Origin: Pisaster brevispinus
Taxonomy: Eukaryota; Echinodermata; Asteroidea; Forcipulatida; Asteriidae
Assembly: GCA_023634235.1 (NCBI GenBank)
Contig: JAMKCF010000019.1
Coordinates: 3,224,001 to 3,288,000, forward strand
Direction: 5' to 3'
Length of the DNA stretch: 64,000 bases
The notes beneath the pieces are model-generated. The model was not told the DNA's origin. It saw only the letters and a program-made list of their open reading frames with translations, and did no database searches. Both the position numbers and the translations under genes were made by a program. Below are positions 53,745 through 64,000 of the stretch, piece by piece (position 1 is the first letter of the stretch; each line of letters opens with the position of its first letter).

Positions 53745-54600
53745 GTTTTGTCTCAGCTTGCCATGTATGCTGATGATTCAACGCTCTACTGTGTTTCCTC
53801 TATTAAATTTTTCAATACGTCTCGCCTTGAGGTTGGTGTCTCACTAAATAATATGACTTACGGAACTTGCTGAAGTACGGGAATGATTGGCTAGTAACCT
53901 TTAACCCAAAGAAAATTAAACTACTGTCTCTGTCTTGCACTAGAGATGATACATTTCCATTCATTCATATTGCCCCTTGGACTGGACGGCTCCACTATGC
54001 CAGTTGGGAGAGGTATATCTCAGGCATTGCAAAGACCGCTTCCATTCGAGTTGGTTGTCTTTATCGGGCTCGGAAGTTCTCCCCTCCTGATGCTACTCTC
54101 CCTGTATAAGACAACTATACATCCCCTAATGGAATACTGTTGTCACATTTTGGGCTGGAGCTTTTGCCTTATTATTTATCTTAATTATATCTTGCTGGTG
54201 AAGAGTTGGGATCAACATAACAAACTCTTTCCCACCATACATGTAGGTCTGTAGCCAGCCTATGTTTTGTCTACAGATATTTTCATGGTAAATGTGTCTT
54301 GAGATCAGAACGTTTGAGCGTTAAACCAGGCTTTCTGCTTGTTCTCACACATACACTCCCTTTGATGAGATGTAGAACTAAGAGCCATTCCAACAGCTTT
54401 ATTCCACATACTGCATCTCTTTGGAACTCCACGCCTGGTGCATGTTTCCCTCCATCCTACAATCTAGACTGTTTTAAGAGAAATATCAATTCCTACCTTC
54501 AGCTCCCTGAGTTATTTTCATCATAAACATTTTCTTCTTGTATCCCCTTACCAAGAGTGGATTTTTAGTCTTGCTTGGAACAACTTGCAAACAAAAATAA
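53745..54600 (+). mobile_element. Frameshifted 3' part of a non-LTR retrotransposon (reverse transcriptase)
   Basis: The reverse-transcriptase catalytic motif YADD is encoded at 53766-53777 in the context QLAMYADDSTLYCVSS. In other frames follow LKYGNDWLVTFNPKK, YISGIAKTASIRVGCLYRAR, LYKTTIHPLMEYCCHI and FIPHTASLWNS with YNLDCFKRNINSYLQL. This order matches the RT C-terminal half of CR1/Jockey-like LINEs. At least two frame changes and a missing 5' part make it a dead copy. Confidence 0.88.
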
Positions 54601-54607
54601 TCATTAA

Positions 54608-54911
54608 AAAGCTTAAAATCATAAACCAACTCAAATCTAATGAGGGTGTTTTCATACACAGTTTGAAGTCTTCACTACATCAAATTATAAACGTTTATGT
54701 AAATGCTATCACATTCTATTGCAAGCTGAAAGGGGTCCAGACTCTATTTTACCAGTTCAAAAGCTTAAAATCATAAATCAACTCAAATGTACTGAGGGTG
54801 TTTTCATACACAGTTTGAAGTCTTCACTACATCAAATTATAGACGTTTATGTAAATGCTATCACATTCTATTGCAAGCTGAAAGGGGTCCAGACTCTATT
54901 TTACCAGTTTT
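54608..54911 (+). repeat. 152 bp direct tandem duplication
   Basis: GCTTAAAATCATAAA starts at 54611 and 54763. Both units contain GAGGGTGTTTTCATACACAG and CTGAAAGGGGTCCAGACTC with only a few differences. It lies just after the LINE. Confidence 0.92.
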
Positions 54912-55231
54912 TATTTGAGTATATAGCTCTGTGTGACGCTAGCGGTTATGTAAAACTTGTTTTTGCTCAAAAAAGTTGTTGACCTTTTCATCCCTCCCAA
55001 TTATTGTTAAAAACATGAGAAGAAAATGTAACTCATTTTGGTTGCTCTGTATATGACCCCTTGGCCATGTTATACAAATTGTCTGCATGGGAGTGTACAT
55101 TTACCTTTTGGTTTTGGGAAGGTACCAACAATTTGACTTTTTTTCCCCTTTTAAAACGAGAGTTATCATAAATGTATGCACCCATAGTATGAACAGACCA
55201 AAGGACGATTGTGTAGACTTATTTTAATAAT

Positions 55232-55390
55232 ACAGGGCTCAATTTCACAAAGAGTTAAGATTGATCTCAACTCCAAATCACTCCTAATTCAGTGCTAAGC
55301 AAAGTGTGATGTCACAATAGAAACCACTATGGTAATACTGAGAACTCATCTTAAGATGAATCTTAGTGCTTATGTGAAATCAACCCCTGG
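55232..55390. mobile_element. MITE copy (family of 19514-19672)
   Basis: The ends CAGGGCTCAATTTCACAAAG and TATGTGAAATCAACCCCTG are inverted repeats. The interior AAAGTGTGATGTCACAATAG and CACTATGGTAATACTGAGA match the other two copies. Confidence 0.8.
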
Positions 55391-55492
55391 GTTCTTATAC
55401 AGTGCTTTATCACACCCCTAGGGGCGTATCTAAGCACTCAGTTATTGCATTTCAACAGGATGAGCAGAGCTATGTTTTTAATTGTGAGACCC

Positions 55493-55796
55493 ATTTATGT
55501 AGCACCTTCTAATGGTTTACAAGGTACTGTGGCGAATTCAGCAGCCACAGCCAGAAACACTGGGCAAACCCCCTTCTCTTTGTGATAAATGTAACTGGGA
55601 TCTTTTACAAGCATTACACAACACACAGGACCTATTATGGCTTTATGTCCAATCCGAATGATGAAGCAATAACGGTCAAGTGTCTTACTCAAGGACACCA
55701 AGTGTCAAGTAAATCTTGACCTGAACCCACACTCTGCTGGTCAGAAACACCAGAGCTCTGAGTCCAGTGCATTTGACCACTCGGCGACGACATGGC
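55493..55796 (-). mobile_element. tRNA-derived SINE copy
   Basis: On the minus strand: GCCGAGTGGTCAAATGCACT, then GCAGAGTGTGGGTTCAGG, CACTTGACCGTTATTGCTTC and CACAAAGAGAAGGGGGTTTG. It is the same family as 25588-25916. Confidence 0.8.
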
Positions 55797-55970
55797 ACGT
55801 TATTTGGTTCTAAACAACCTACTTTTAACACCATACTCCCATTTCTGTTAATAAGTTCAGTTGTACTCTTGCATTGTTGCACTTGTTTATTTGCATTTTC
55901 AAAGAATGCTTCTTGAACTGAATTGAATAAATTACAAACAGCAGGTGTACATTTCTTCCACAATTATCAG

Positions 55971-56090
55971 GTTCCTGGCAGCCGCTATCCAGACGGGTTT
56001 AATGTAGTGATGAAGATGACGATGTCTACTCATACCAGCTCCTGGAAAGACGATACATGTGGAGATCTGGAGATTGTAATGGAATACAAG
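55971..56090 (+). CDS. Candidate internal exon, 40 codons, unrecognised
   Basis: Acceptor ttccacaattatcag and donor TACAAG/gtaata enclose 120 nt, open only in the frame giving VPGSRYPDGFNVVMKM to CGDLEIVMEYK. The other two frames have stops, and the base composition is richer in GC than the surroundings. It is phase 0 at both ends. I cannot assign a family; it may belong to a plus-strand gene continuing to the right. Confidence 0.4.
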
Positions 56091-58705
56091 GTAATATCAA
56101 ATTATGTTTAGTAGGACATAAACATAAAATAGTCATCCAACATATAGTGGTATGAAGCGAAATAAACCTTCACTGCAATCCGTATTTCTAGTGGATTCAG
56201 ACAGTAATTGAAATGTGGTACAATTCCTTGCCCCCAAAAAGTTGCATGAGTTTTCAAGAAAGTTACAATTTGGAGAACAAAAAATGTGTTGGACAACCCC
56301 CCTAAAAATATTCTCTAAAAATAAAGCTACGACATTAATTTATTTTATTGAGTTACTCATTTTACATGTTTTCCATTGGTGCCAATATTGTGTAGCTGCT
56401 CTGTAAAAACCCAAAAGTGCCTGACTTGCTATTGATTCAAATTGTGGGTTGTTTTTCTGGTCCTTTTTTCTGAATAAACATGTTTCTGACAACTTTTGTA
56501 CTGAATTTTGTTGCAATAGCCTGTATTAAGCCGTTTGACATGATTTTTGACATGATGTGTAGTTTTATCCAATTTAACCTCTCACCTATCCATTGAGTAA
56601 ACCCAGATGACGAAGCAAGAAACTTGGTCGTATAAAAATACTATTAATGTGGGTATCTTATAAAATTTGCAAGATTTGCTGGGGTTGGAGGGAAGGCACT
56701 GGGTTTAGAGAAGGTAAACTGGAGACTCAATTGATATCAGGGTGTCTTGTGGTGTAATTTTGAGTGCAATATCTGAAGTACATATCTAAAGTTGAATTTA
56801 TCCGATCCAACCCATCCACTCTTTGAGTGTCTGTAAAAGATCTGGTTTGGGTATTTGTTTGAATGTTTGCTCACTGCAGGTCTTCCTGTCCTTTGTAAAC
56901 TTTTGTAACCTTTTTAGAATGTAAGTGGGTTTTTTAGTTGAGTGTATATTTCTTACTTTTTAATGTATGTAAGTTTGTCGATAACATTTTGTAATTATCT
57001 CAATGAATTTTTGTATCCGCCAATGGAAACTCAATTTCTGATTTTTTGTGTGTGCAACCCCCCCCAAACCACCCCGCCCCCAAAAAGCTAATTCTAATTA
57101 TGATTAAAATCATAAAGTGATGTACTGTGTGGTGTCATTTCTTATATCAAGGAAACTGACTGGGTAAAGTTTAGTTTTTTTAGGTTTTTTTTGTCAGTCC
57201 CCTTATGGTCTTGCCAGTCTTGTGATTGTCTAACTGTTACCTACATGTTGTTATTTGGTCTGTTGTCTTGTTGTTCCTTGTCCTGTTGAGTCCTGTGTTT
57301 CATTTGACTTATCTTCAAATATCTATTGTCATCACAAGAGGAGACTGGAGAAGCTGAGGCAGAGATTGACTGTATCTTGGTTGCTACAGCAGGCTTGTGG
57401 GTGACGTTGATGACAAACACTCTGCATTTAAAAGTTGTTTGGATTTCTTTCTGTAATTCTTCATTGTGAATTGGTTTTGCAATTATTACAAAATTAAAGA
57501 GACAGTGTGATGTTGTGCCATCTTTTAATATTTCTCCTATGTGCTTTCATTTCACTTGTCAAAGTTTGATATAGACAATTTGATTGTGATGTCAATAAAC
57601 GTTGTTGTAATTTCTTTTAATTACCAGTAAATAAAGCTCAGTTGGTTCAAATCCAGTCATAGTCAGTTTTTCTTTGTTCATCCCCAAATTATACTTTTAT
57701 TTACTTTAAATATTTGATGTTATAAAGTAAAGAAGAAAACATGATAATTCCTTCATCTTGATCAAATATTTTATTTCCCAATCCTTTGAATTTACTACTC
57801 ATAAATCTATAGTCTCTATTTATTTTAGATTAACAATAAAATGAGAACAAACTATTCTGTCCAACTAAACAGCCTGTATCTAAAATATCTTTCTTAATGT
57901 TTCCAATAAAGTGTTAGTTTTTATAATAAAAAAACCTTGTTATACATGGTTCATTTGTTTTGTGAGAGTCTTGCTACAAAGTTCGGCTGCACCCCAATAC
58001 CAAGAATACATCCATAACGTAGATGACCACAAGACGCTCAAGACCCTTCAAGATGCTCCACACAAAGGAATTTCTGACTTCAAGCCTCAGGTCACTCATG
58101 GCTAGCTCTGAAAAGGACGTCAATGGGCGTGGAGCTCTTTCCTGGAAAGCACTCTATGATGAAGAAATATCTGGACCACCAACCTCTCCAGAGGACTCAA
58201 AAAGAGTCTCCGCGACGATTCTCCTTAACGGTTGTGAAACCTGGAAAATGTACAGCGTTCCTTGATGGCTGCCACACTTTAGATGCTCCGGATGGCTTTC
58301 GATGTCAGCTGGATGAGAAAGTGACCTGAGCAACTCTATGGCAACCTCCCCCAGTTGATGACCAACAAGATAGCAGGAAGACGGCTGCACATTCCAATAT
58401 ACTGACTGTCTGACACCCAGAGTTGCCCGCCAGCCAAGTCATCTGGGAACTAACCCATGGGAAGATGAACAGTGGGCGTCCATCCAAAACCATGGTCAAG
58501 GTGGAACCAGGCTGCTGATAAACTCAAGAAATGTGGTACATCCATCATCATGCCCAACTTTAGCACAAATTTTTATGGATTGATAATGACGATGGTGTCT
58601 TTGATATATTACAAGTTTTAAAAAAACATGTTTGTTTTGATAATTATGTTTTCATTCTTGAACTTGTATAAACTGTTACAACTTGGTACAGGAAGTTATC
58701 AATAA

Positions 58706-58918
58706 GTGTAAGCTTTGATATATTAACTTGTACGTTGACACTCTTGACTGTTGTTACAGGTGATTTTTATTTGTGACTAATAAAACAAGATGTTTGTACA
58801 ATCAGTGGTGTAGCTTTGATATAATAACTTGTCCGTTGACACTCTTGACTGTTGTTATTAGTGATTTTTATTTGTGACTAATAAAACAAGATGTTTGTGC
58901 AATCAGTGGTGTAGCTTG
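58706..58918 (+). repeat. Tandem duplication of about 108 bp carrying AATAAA
   Basis: GTTGACACTCTTGACTGTTG and GTGACTAATAAAACAAGATG occur twice, about 108 bp apart, each ending in CAATCAGTGGTGTAGCTT. Both units have a polyadenylation-like AATAAA. Confidence 0.88.
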
Positions 58919-59117
58919 AAGTGGGTGAGCCAACATGTCTTGCCACAGCATTCATAGGGGGCGCTAAATCAACCAAGGTTTATAAAAACATAAGTAGTTG
59001 GATGTGGGTCATGATTCTTTATTGATATCTCAAAATAATGCTAAGATTCATCTTAGACGATGTGAGTGAAGAGGCATCGATCCCTGGGTGCCAAGAATCC
59101 TAAGCTACACCACTGAT
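58902..59117. mobile_element. Element with perfect 16 bp terminal inverted repeats
   Basis: ATCAGTGGTGTAGCTT at the left is the exact complement of AAGCTACACCACTGAT at the right. About 216 bp, non-coding. The end sequence resembles the CAGTGGCGTAGC-type ends of some cut-and-paste elements. Confidence 0.8.
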
Positions 59118-61246
59118 GTTCAATGCCAGATAAAACAATCGTTTCTGAACTGTGTCGCCCTCAACTCCATTCTGTGTTCATTTCCCTTGTGCTCCCTTGA
59201 GCTTACTTTTGTATGTTTTTTTTCTTTAGATTAAAAAGAAAGTTCACTTTCAATTTATGTGAGTGATTTGACAATTAATAGAGAAGTATATTGTGTTTAT
59301 TCTGCTAAAACCAACTGTTTATGTTATTCTTGAACTCTTTGAAATTGTTGTCACCCTTTTCAAAATGATACATGTGACTATTATCTTGATGTATAAGAGT
59401 TGATTCTTAAATATTCAGTTTGTATTCATTTGTGATTTAACAAATAAAGAGAACTAGCTTATTAAGTTTACTCTCGATAAACGTTTCTTAATGTGGACCT
59501 TTTTTTGTTGAGTAAATAGTTTTTTGTTTTCTTGTTATTGTTTTAGTTTTGTTTTGGTGTTTTTGTTTTATTTGTTAGTTTGTTTGTTGTTGTTTTGGGG
59601 TGGTTTTTAAAAGATGTTTTTAGGGGGGGGGGGGTAGTCAAGTATCCCTCACCACTGGTGAAAGGTTCCATACCTGGGTCTATAGGACTGTTTATGGGAT
59701 AAATTGTTTGAAATGGTTTGTGAGTCCCAAAAATGAATTCTAAGCAGGAGCTAGACATGGTTAAAATATTAATTGAGCTCAAAACTTGTTTAACAGTTGT
59801 AGCTATTCCAAAGGGAAATTTCAGTGTTAATTATTAAGAAATTAATAAGTTTACCTAATTAACTTTTTGAATTTGTTGTTGAGTCCCAAGTGACAAAATT
59901 GAGTCCGAGTCAATGAGCATTGTGACTCGAATCCAAGTCAGAGTCATCGTAAATGTGACTTGAGTTGTACTCGAGAGTCATGAGACGTACAACACTGCTT
60001 TGCATGGAGGAATAACAGATTAGAGAGAGTCGACCTGGGACAGATGCAGTGACCTCAGCAGACTGCATCTACTAAAGCAATGCACTGCACATCCTACATC
60101 AGTAACTCAGTGGAAGCAGTATAGCACGCCTTCACTGTGGTGACCTCAGGACTGACTGAAGCACTCAAACGGGTATGTTCTCACAAAGTATTTGTCACTA
60201 TTAACTTAGCTGCTGTGTAGCAGTAAAAACCATGTTTGTCTGAATGTAATATTTTGCCAACTTTGTTGATATTACACTTCACTGCTAAGTGAAACAGTTA
60301 GCAGCAGAAATTTTTGGCTGCTAATTAACTTGGCAGTTTAATTTGATGAGAAGAGAATTTGCAAAGTAAAGGAGACAGAAACGGACATGTTGGGATCAAA
60401 GTTTGATGAGAAGAGAATTTGTGAAATAAAGGCTAAAGAGGTCCAAGTTTGTAAACAAAATGTTAATGAAACCAAAATGACTGTTTCATGCCCATGTGTA
60501 TTTACTGGACTGGACTTACATCATTGCTCTCCATTTTGCAGGGAAATAGCAGGAAGATGCTTTCCACTTTATCATACTTTGCTTTGACACACACAAAAGT
60601 AAAAAGGAACTGAGATTTCTAGTTCCGTTTCTGTTTCAGTTGTTAGTTTTACAAGCTATGATGATGCCCTGGCTATTGGAGGCTGAGCACTCAAACCTGG
60701 TCTTGACCACCTTCTTTGAGAACATTGGAGCAAACAACACTCGCCAAAAAGACAGAACACCATCCTCAACACAAAGACTGAGGTACTGATTTGGCCACAT
60801 TGACATGGATTCTTGTCACCACAATATTGTGAGTTTTGTTGTTTTTCGGTTGTAATCATCAAGTCCAAGTCTTGAGCCAGTTGGGGTTGGGTTGGGTTGA
60901 GTCTGTTTCCAAGTGACGAACCAATTGATTTTGAGTCACAATTCACAGATTGGCTTCAATGATTAACCCATTAAATGTGAGTTTCCCACCTTGATTAAAA
61001 GAAAGATGGCTACGTACATCGACTTAAGATTTCCTTTCTCCCAGGGGCTTTTTCCAAGCCTTGGCTTTGGTTCAGTGTCCAGCTGCAAGCTCCGTTTGAT
61101 GTCTGGTAAAGACTGCGCAAAATGCTGGCTCTAAAAATGATGGCAGAGCCCAAGCTAAAGCACGAGAATGTTTTTTTCATATCAAAGAGCTAACACAGAG
61201 TCCCTGTATAACAAGGCATAATGGACAGTTTTCAAAAAGACAAACT

Positions 61247-61440
61247 CATTCCACTAGCTTAATTCCACGTACTGCATCTCTTCGGAACTCCTTGCCTGGT
61301 GCACGTTTCCCTCCATCCTACAATCTAGACTATTTTAAGAGGATTATCAATTCCTACCTTCAGCTCCCCTGAGTTATTTGCATCCTAAATGTTTTCTTGT
61401 AGCTCCTTACCAAGAGTGGCTTTTAGCCTTGTTTGGGGCT
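61247..61440 (+). mobile_element. Second 3' fragment of the same LINE family
   Basis: CATTCCACTAGCTTAATTCC, ACTGCATCTCTTCGGAACTC, TCCATCCTACAATCTAGACT and ACCAAGAGTGGCTTTTAGCC align in order with 54384-54590. It covers the last RT codons and part of the 3' UTR. Confidence 0.85.
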
Positions 61441-61480
61441 AACTTGCATACAAACAATTATGTTTTCATCTCTTACTCAG

Positions 61481-61595
61481 CTGGAGTCAGTGAGCAAGCC
61501 AGTAGAACTGAAGTTTATTTTACAAATGATGTGTCCTCTACATGGCATTCCTGATGAGACAGCAATCGGCATGGATGACCATAATCTCCTGATCA
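61481..61595 (+). CDS. Candidate internal exon, 38 codons, unrecognised
   Basis: Acceptor ctcttactcag and donor CTGATCA/gtgagt enclose 115 nt encoding LESVSKPVELKFILQMM to DDHNLLI. It enters in phase 0, compatible with the candidate exon at 55971, and leaves in phase 1. It sits directly after a LINE 3' fragment, so it could also be part of a repeat. No family recognised. Confidence 0.33.
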
Positions 61596-62607
61596 GTGAG
61601 TTAAACTATTTAATTGTCTTCATTTTCGTCACTGTTTGCATGAAGAGGCAATTCTTTTAAAAAAAATCATGCATTTTGGCAAATCAGTGTCTTTACACAT
61701 TTTGGATGTTTTCATCGACATCAACATTTTCCCAAAGTTTCAAGTGATAAAACGTTAAAGTTTTGTAATTACACTAACTAGCACACGGGCAATTTTACAA
61801 AATTTACAGTTTTAGATTTCATGAATAGCCACATTACGATTTGCCATTTTTACATTAAAGTACAAGTAAAAGTAAAGTTGAATGTAAAAGAATAGGATAA
61901 AGGACGGATAAAGTATGAATTATTGTGATTGAGTCTTTTTTGATGGTAGGGTTATGCCTATAAATTGGAAATGATGCTGCAGAGAAATAACAAGTTTAGT
62001 GATGTAACTATTTGGGAAAAAGTTGGAGGACGTCAATGGTTGGTCAGTATGGTGGGAGACCTGGAGGTCTTATCCGAAGAATGGCGCGTGTTTACTGAGA
62101 AACGAATTTAGAATTATGGGAATAGAAAAATTGACATAATGCAGTTCAATGTGAATTACATTTCAATAATTAAAAGAGCTTCTGTGCAATTAAAACACAA
62201 ATTTCCAGGTGGAGAGAGGGAGCAAGTGTCCTCGATTGTCACAGAGAGGTTGGGCAATCTAAGCTGATATGATGAGGACTGCTTTTTACTTTGACCTGAT
62301 TGGACAGAACAAACTGGGTTCCTGGTATTCGGCAGATGACTGTACACAGACATTGGTGCACACCGGGATGATGGGATGCATGGACATGTCTCAGATATTC
62401 ATCTCCAAAGTAAGCCATTTTATAAACGAGCAATAACTTTTTCAGCTAGGCCAACTTCATACATCCCGTATACGCAGATGTTTTGTGCTTACAGAGCATC
62501 GCTTAGCACAGTTTATACTTCATGAACACTGAGAGAAAGACTCTGTTAGGGTCGAAATGTCAGGCCTATAAATATTCCTTGCATTTATATCATGGGTCCC
62601 TCTGGTC

Positions 62608-62863
62608 GGTAAGCAGTTTACAGCAGCTAATTCTATTTTCTCATTCATAAACACTGCTAACCATAGCACATCAAAAGGCACACCACCAGCTTGCCATCGG
62701 ATCCTGTAAGCAGATGATTAACAAAACAATGGAAATCCCACTTTAAGGCCCAACGTCAAATCTCATTTTTTGAAATTCACTTTGCTTATACGCATGTTCT
62801 TCTGCAGCAGTATATAAGCACAGACATTTGCTTACCAGTAAACAGCTTTATAAAAATGGGCCA
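62608..62863. mobile_element. Possible inverted-repeat element
   Basis: GTAAGCAGTTTACAGCAGC on the left and CAGTAAACAGCTTTATAAA on the right pair imperfectly. The right end AAAAATGGGCC resembles the end of the element at 23431-23715. Confidence 0.4.
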
Positions 62864-63112
62864 AGATCAGCTGAATTTATTTTGTTTTTCTTCAGTAATA
62901 GTGCAACAGCAAACTGTAAAAAGTTTAGGTTTGACTATAGCAATTTCCTCTTTTTTTTGGGGGGGGGGGTGCAAATCCAAAGTTGTAATCTGAGTTGTAT
63001 GTTTAAAATGTATTGATGATATTATGTCCCCTGACATCAAGGCTTCTCTTCATTATTATTTAAAAGAATGCTTTAGAAATATTGAGTTTTTGTTGTTGTT
63101 GACATGAGTGGC

Positions 63113-63300
63113 TAGTGCATATTAAGTGTTTGCCTCTCACCACTGTGGCCCTGGTTCGATTCCCGGCTATAGGGCTAGAAGTGAGTAGAGTATTTTGTTG
63201 GCTGTCTCTCCTTGCAACAAGTGTTTTTCTCCGGGCACTCTGGCTGTGCTCCCATGATCATATATGGGTCAATGTGGCTGGTTGCCAAAGGTGCCTTTGC
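63113..63300 (+). mobile_element. tRNA-derived SINE-like sequence
   Basis: An A-box-like GAGTGGCTAGTGC is followed at tRNA-like spacing by a consensus B box GGTTCGATTCC in CCTGGTTCGATTCCCGGC, then a body with TTTTTCTCCGGGCACTCTGG. The head does not close into a full tRNA cloverleaf. Confidence 0.6.
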
Positions 63301-64000
63301 ATCCCTGCGGTATGCCATGTAGCCACATTCTTGTTGTTCAGCTTCTCAGCTGCAAGGATGAACAGCCTCCTACATTTATATTATTTTCATTCTTTGCAGA
63401 TCGATCACAAGAGACAGTTTGAAAGGCGTCCCAATGTAACCAATTAGACCTACATATAAATGGCAGCTCACTCTTCCAAGTACAAATGACATCCGAGACA
63501 ATAAAGTTGAGACAGCTCCCGAATGGCTGGTCATTATAGTGAGGGAAGGCCATCCACTTTTGACCTCCAGCTTGGACAAGACAAACTGGCTTTGCAGTCT
63601 TCATGCCTGACCAACACAAACACTGATGCACACCACAGTGATGGGATGCCTGGAATGCTCATCTCAAAAGTAAGCACATAATTGCCATTTGTGCAATTTT
63701 ATAGGTCTGCCTGGTGGAAAAGAATAATTGTTTGCCTTCAGATATCAAGAAACTATTCTCTTTGATCTGCAACTTCTCTGGTGCTGAGGACAACACTTTT
63801 TTCAAAAGGTCCTTGAAGTCTATAACATTATGAGTGATATGAAGGTAGAAATCATTTCAGCATACCTCCTACTTGAGCATACTGATTGAAATGTTGAGTT
63901 GTCAACCACTGGTTCTTCTCAGAACTCGTAGCTCATAGAGAGTTATGTACAAAGTCTCAAATCCTACTCATGTACATGGTGTTACTGCAAACCTTACTAG

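Larger units (their letters stand above)
52992..55970. other. Spacer or intron with LINE, MITE and SINE
   Basis: Apart from the LINE (53745-54600), the 152 bp duplication, a MITE (55232-55390) and a SINE (55493-55796), the sequence is AT-rich and I see nothing else in it. If the candidate exons at 52886 and 55971 were one gene, this would be an intron. Confidence 0.5.
56091..61480. other. Spacer or intron between candidate exons
   Basis: AT-rich with long stretches lacking recognisable features (56100-57900, 59120-59880). Near 57960-58560 there are short frames with LINE-like fragments (LLNGCETWKM), too weak to classify. GAGTC-rich text occurs at 59880-59990 and 60860-60945, and poly(G) near 59624. 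Confidence 0.45.
62260..63675 (+). repeat. Two related blocks, 62260-62412 and 63530-63675
   Basis: Both have TTTGACCT, GGACA-A-ACAAACTGG-like text, a CACAGACATTGGTGCACACC-like run, GATGGGATGC and a final CTCATCTC-AAAGTAAGC or close variant. Small insertions and deletions shift the frame between copies, so they look like non-coding repeats. Confidence 0.6.
61596..64000. other. Right-edge region, mostly repeats
   Basis: No exon is supported. It holds a possible inverted-repeat element (62608-62863), poly(G) near 62960, a SINE-like piece (63113-63300), and two related blocks (62260-62412 and 63530-63675). 61660-62200 and 63680-64000 show nothing I can name. Confidence 0.5.

Noticed and set aside
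57911..58330. Short frames with a LINE-like LLNGCETWKM segment
   Set aside because: Only one short motif resembles retrotransposon C-termini; flanking text does not continue the match, so I did not call an element.
60656..60800. Possible reverse-transcriptase fragment (NTKTEVL-like text)
   Set aside because: A single short resemblance with stops on either side is not enough to support a call.
62207..62410. Possible exon with acceptor tttccag and donor aaa/gtaagc
   Set aside because: All three frames contain stops between these sites.
63113..63180. A tRNA gene with a perfect B box
   Set aside because: No closing acceptor stem or convincing anticodon arm; it continues into a repeat body.

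Overview
The window reads as nuclear DNA from an intron-rich animal. Its genes are split by GT-AG introns, their domains are metazoan, and the spacer is AT-rich and full of short inverted-repeat elements, tRNA-derived SINE copies, decayed LINE pieces, minisatellites and long poly(G)/poly(C) runs. The gene content suggests a deuterostome marine invertebrate, and my best guess is an echinoderm. That is an inference, because nothing here fixes the species.

Three protein-coding genes can be assembled with exon phases that agree throughout. (1) Minus strand, 18286 to 4288: a four-exon two-pore-domain potassium channel of the TWIK (KCNK1/6/7) type, 316 residues. (2) Plus strand, 22151 to 27755: a six-exon orthologue of TEDC1, the tubulin epsilon/delta complex protein needed for centriole triplet microtubules, 439 residues with every intron in phase 0. 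(3) Plus strand, 30895 to 45379: a five-exon gene for a very large single-pass membrane protein of about 3446 residues. It has a signal peptide, one N-terminal CUB domain, a cysteine-free Gln/Thr/Lys-rich stalk of about 740 residues, an unrecognised helical segment, fifteen more CUB domains, a transmembrane helix and a 58-residue tail. One 9.75 kb exon holds almost all of it, and inside that exon five consecutive CUB domains form a regular 408 bp array. I do not recognise this protein as a named family; it is the most interesting object in the window.

Layout. 1-4287 is spacer with nested inverted-repeat elements. 4288-18286 is the channel gene, with large introns holding an 85 bp minisatellite, SINE copies and other repeats. 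18287-22150 is the spacer between the divergent channel and TEDC1 genes and includes a cluster of near-perfect hairpins at 20.19-20.55 kb. 22151-27755 is TEDC1, whose introns carry at least four SINE copies. 27756-30894 is spacer with a 104 bp satellite whose units fold on themselves. 30895-45379 is the multi-CUB gene. 45380-64000 is mostly repeats: a frameshifted non-LTR retrotransposon, many inverted-repeat elements and degenerate tandem repeats. It also has two or three weak candidate exons (52886, 55971, 61481) that may belong to an unrecognised plus-strand gene running off the right edge.

The three genes show no obvious joint pathway. They act at the plasma membrane (channel), the centriole or basal body (TEDC1), and the cell surface or matrix (multi-CUB protein).
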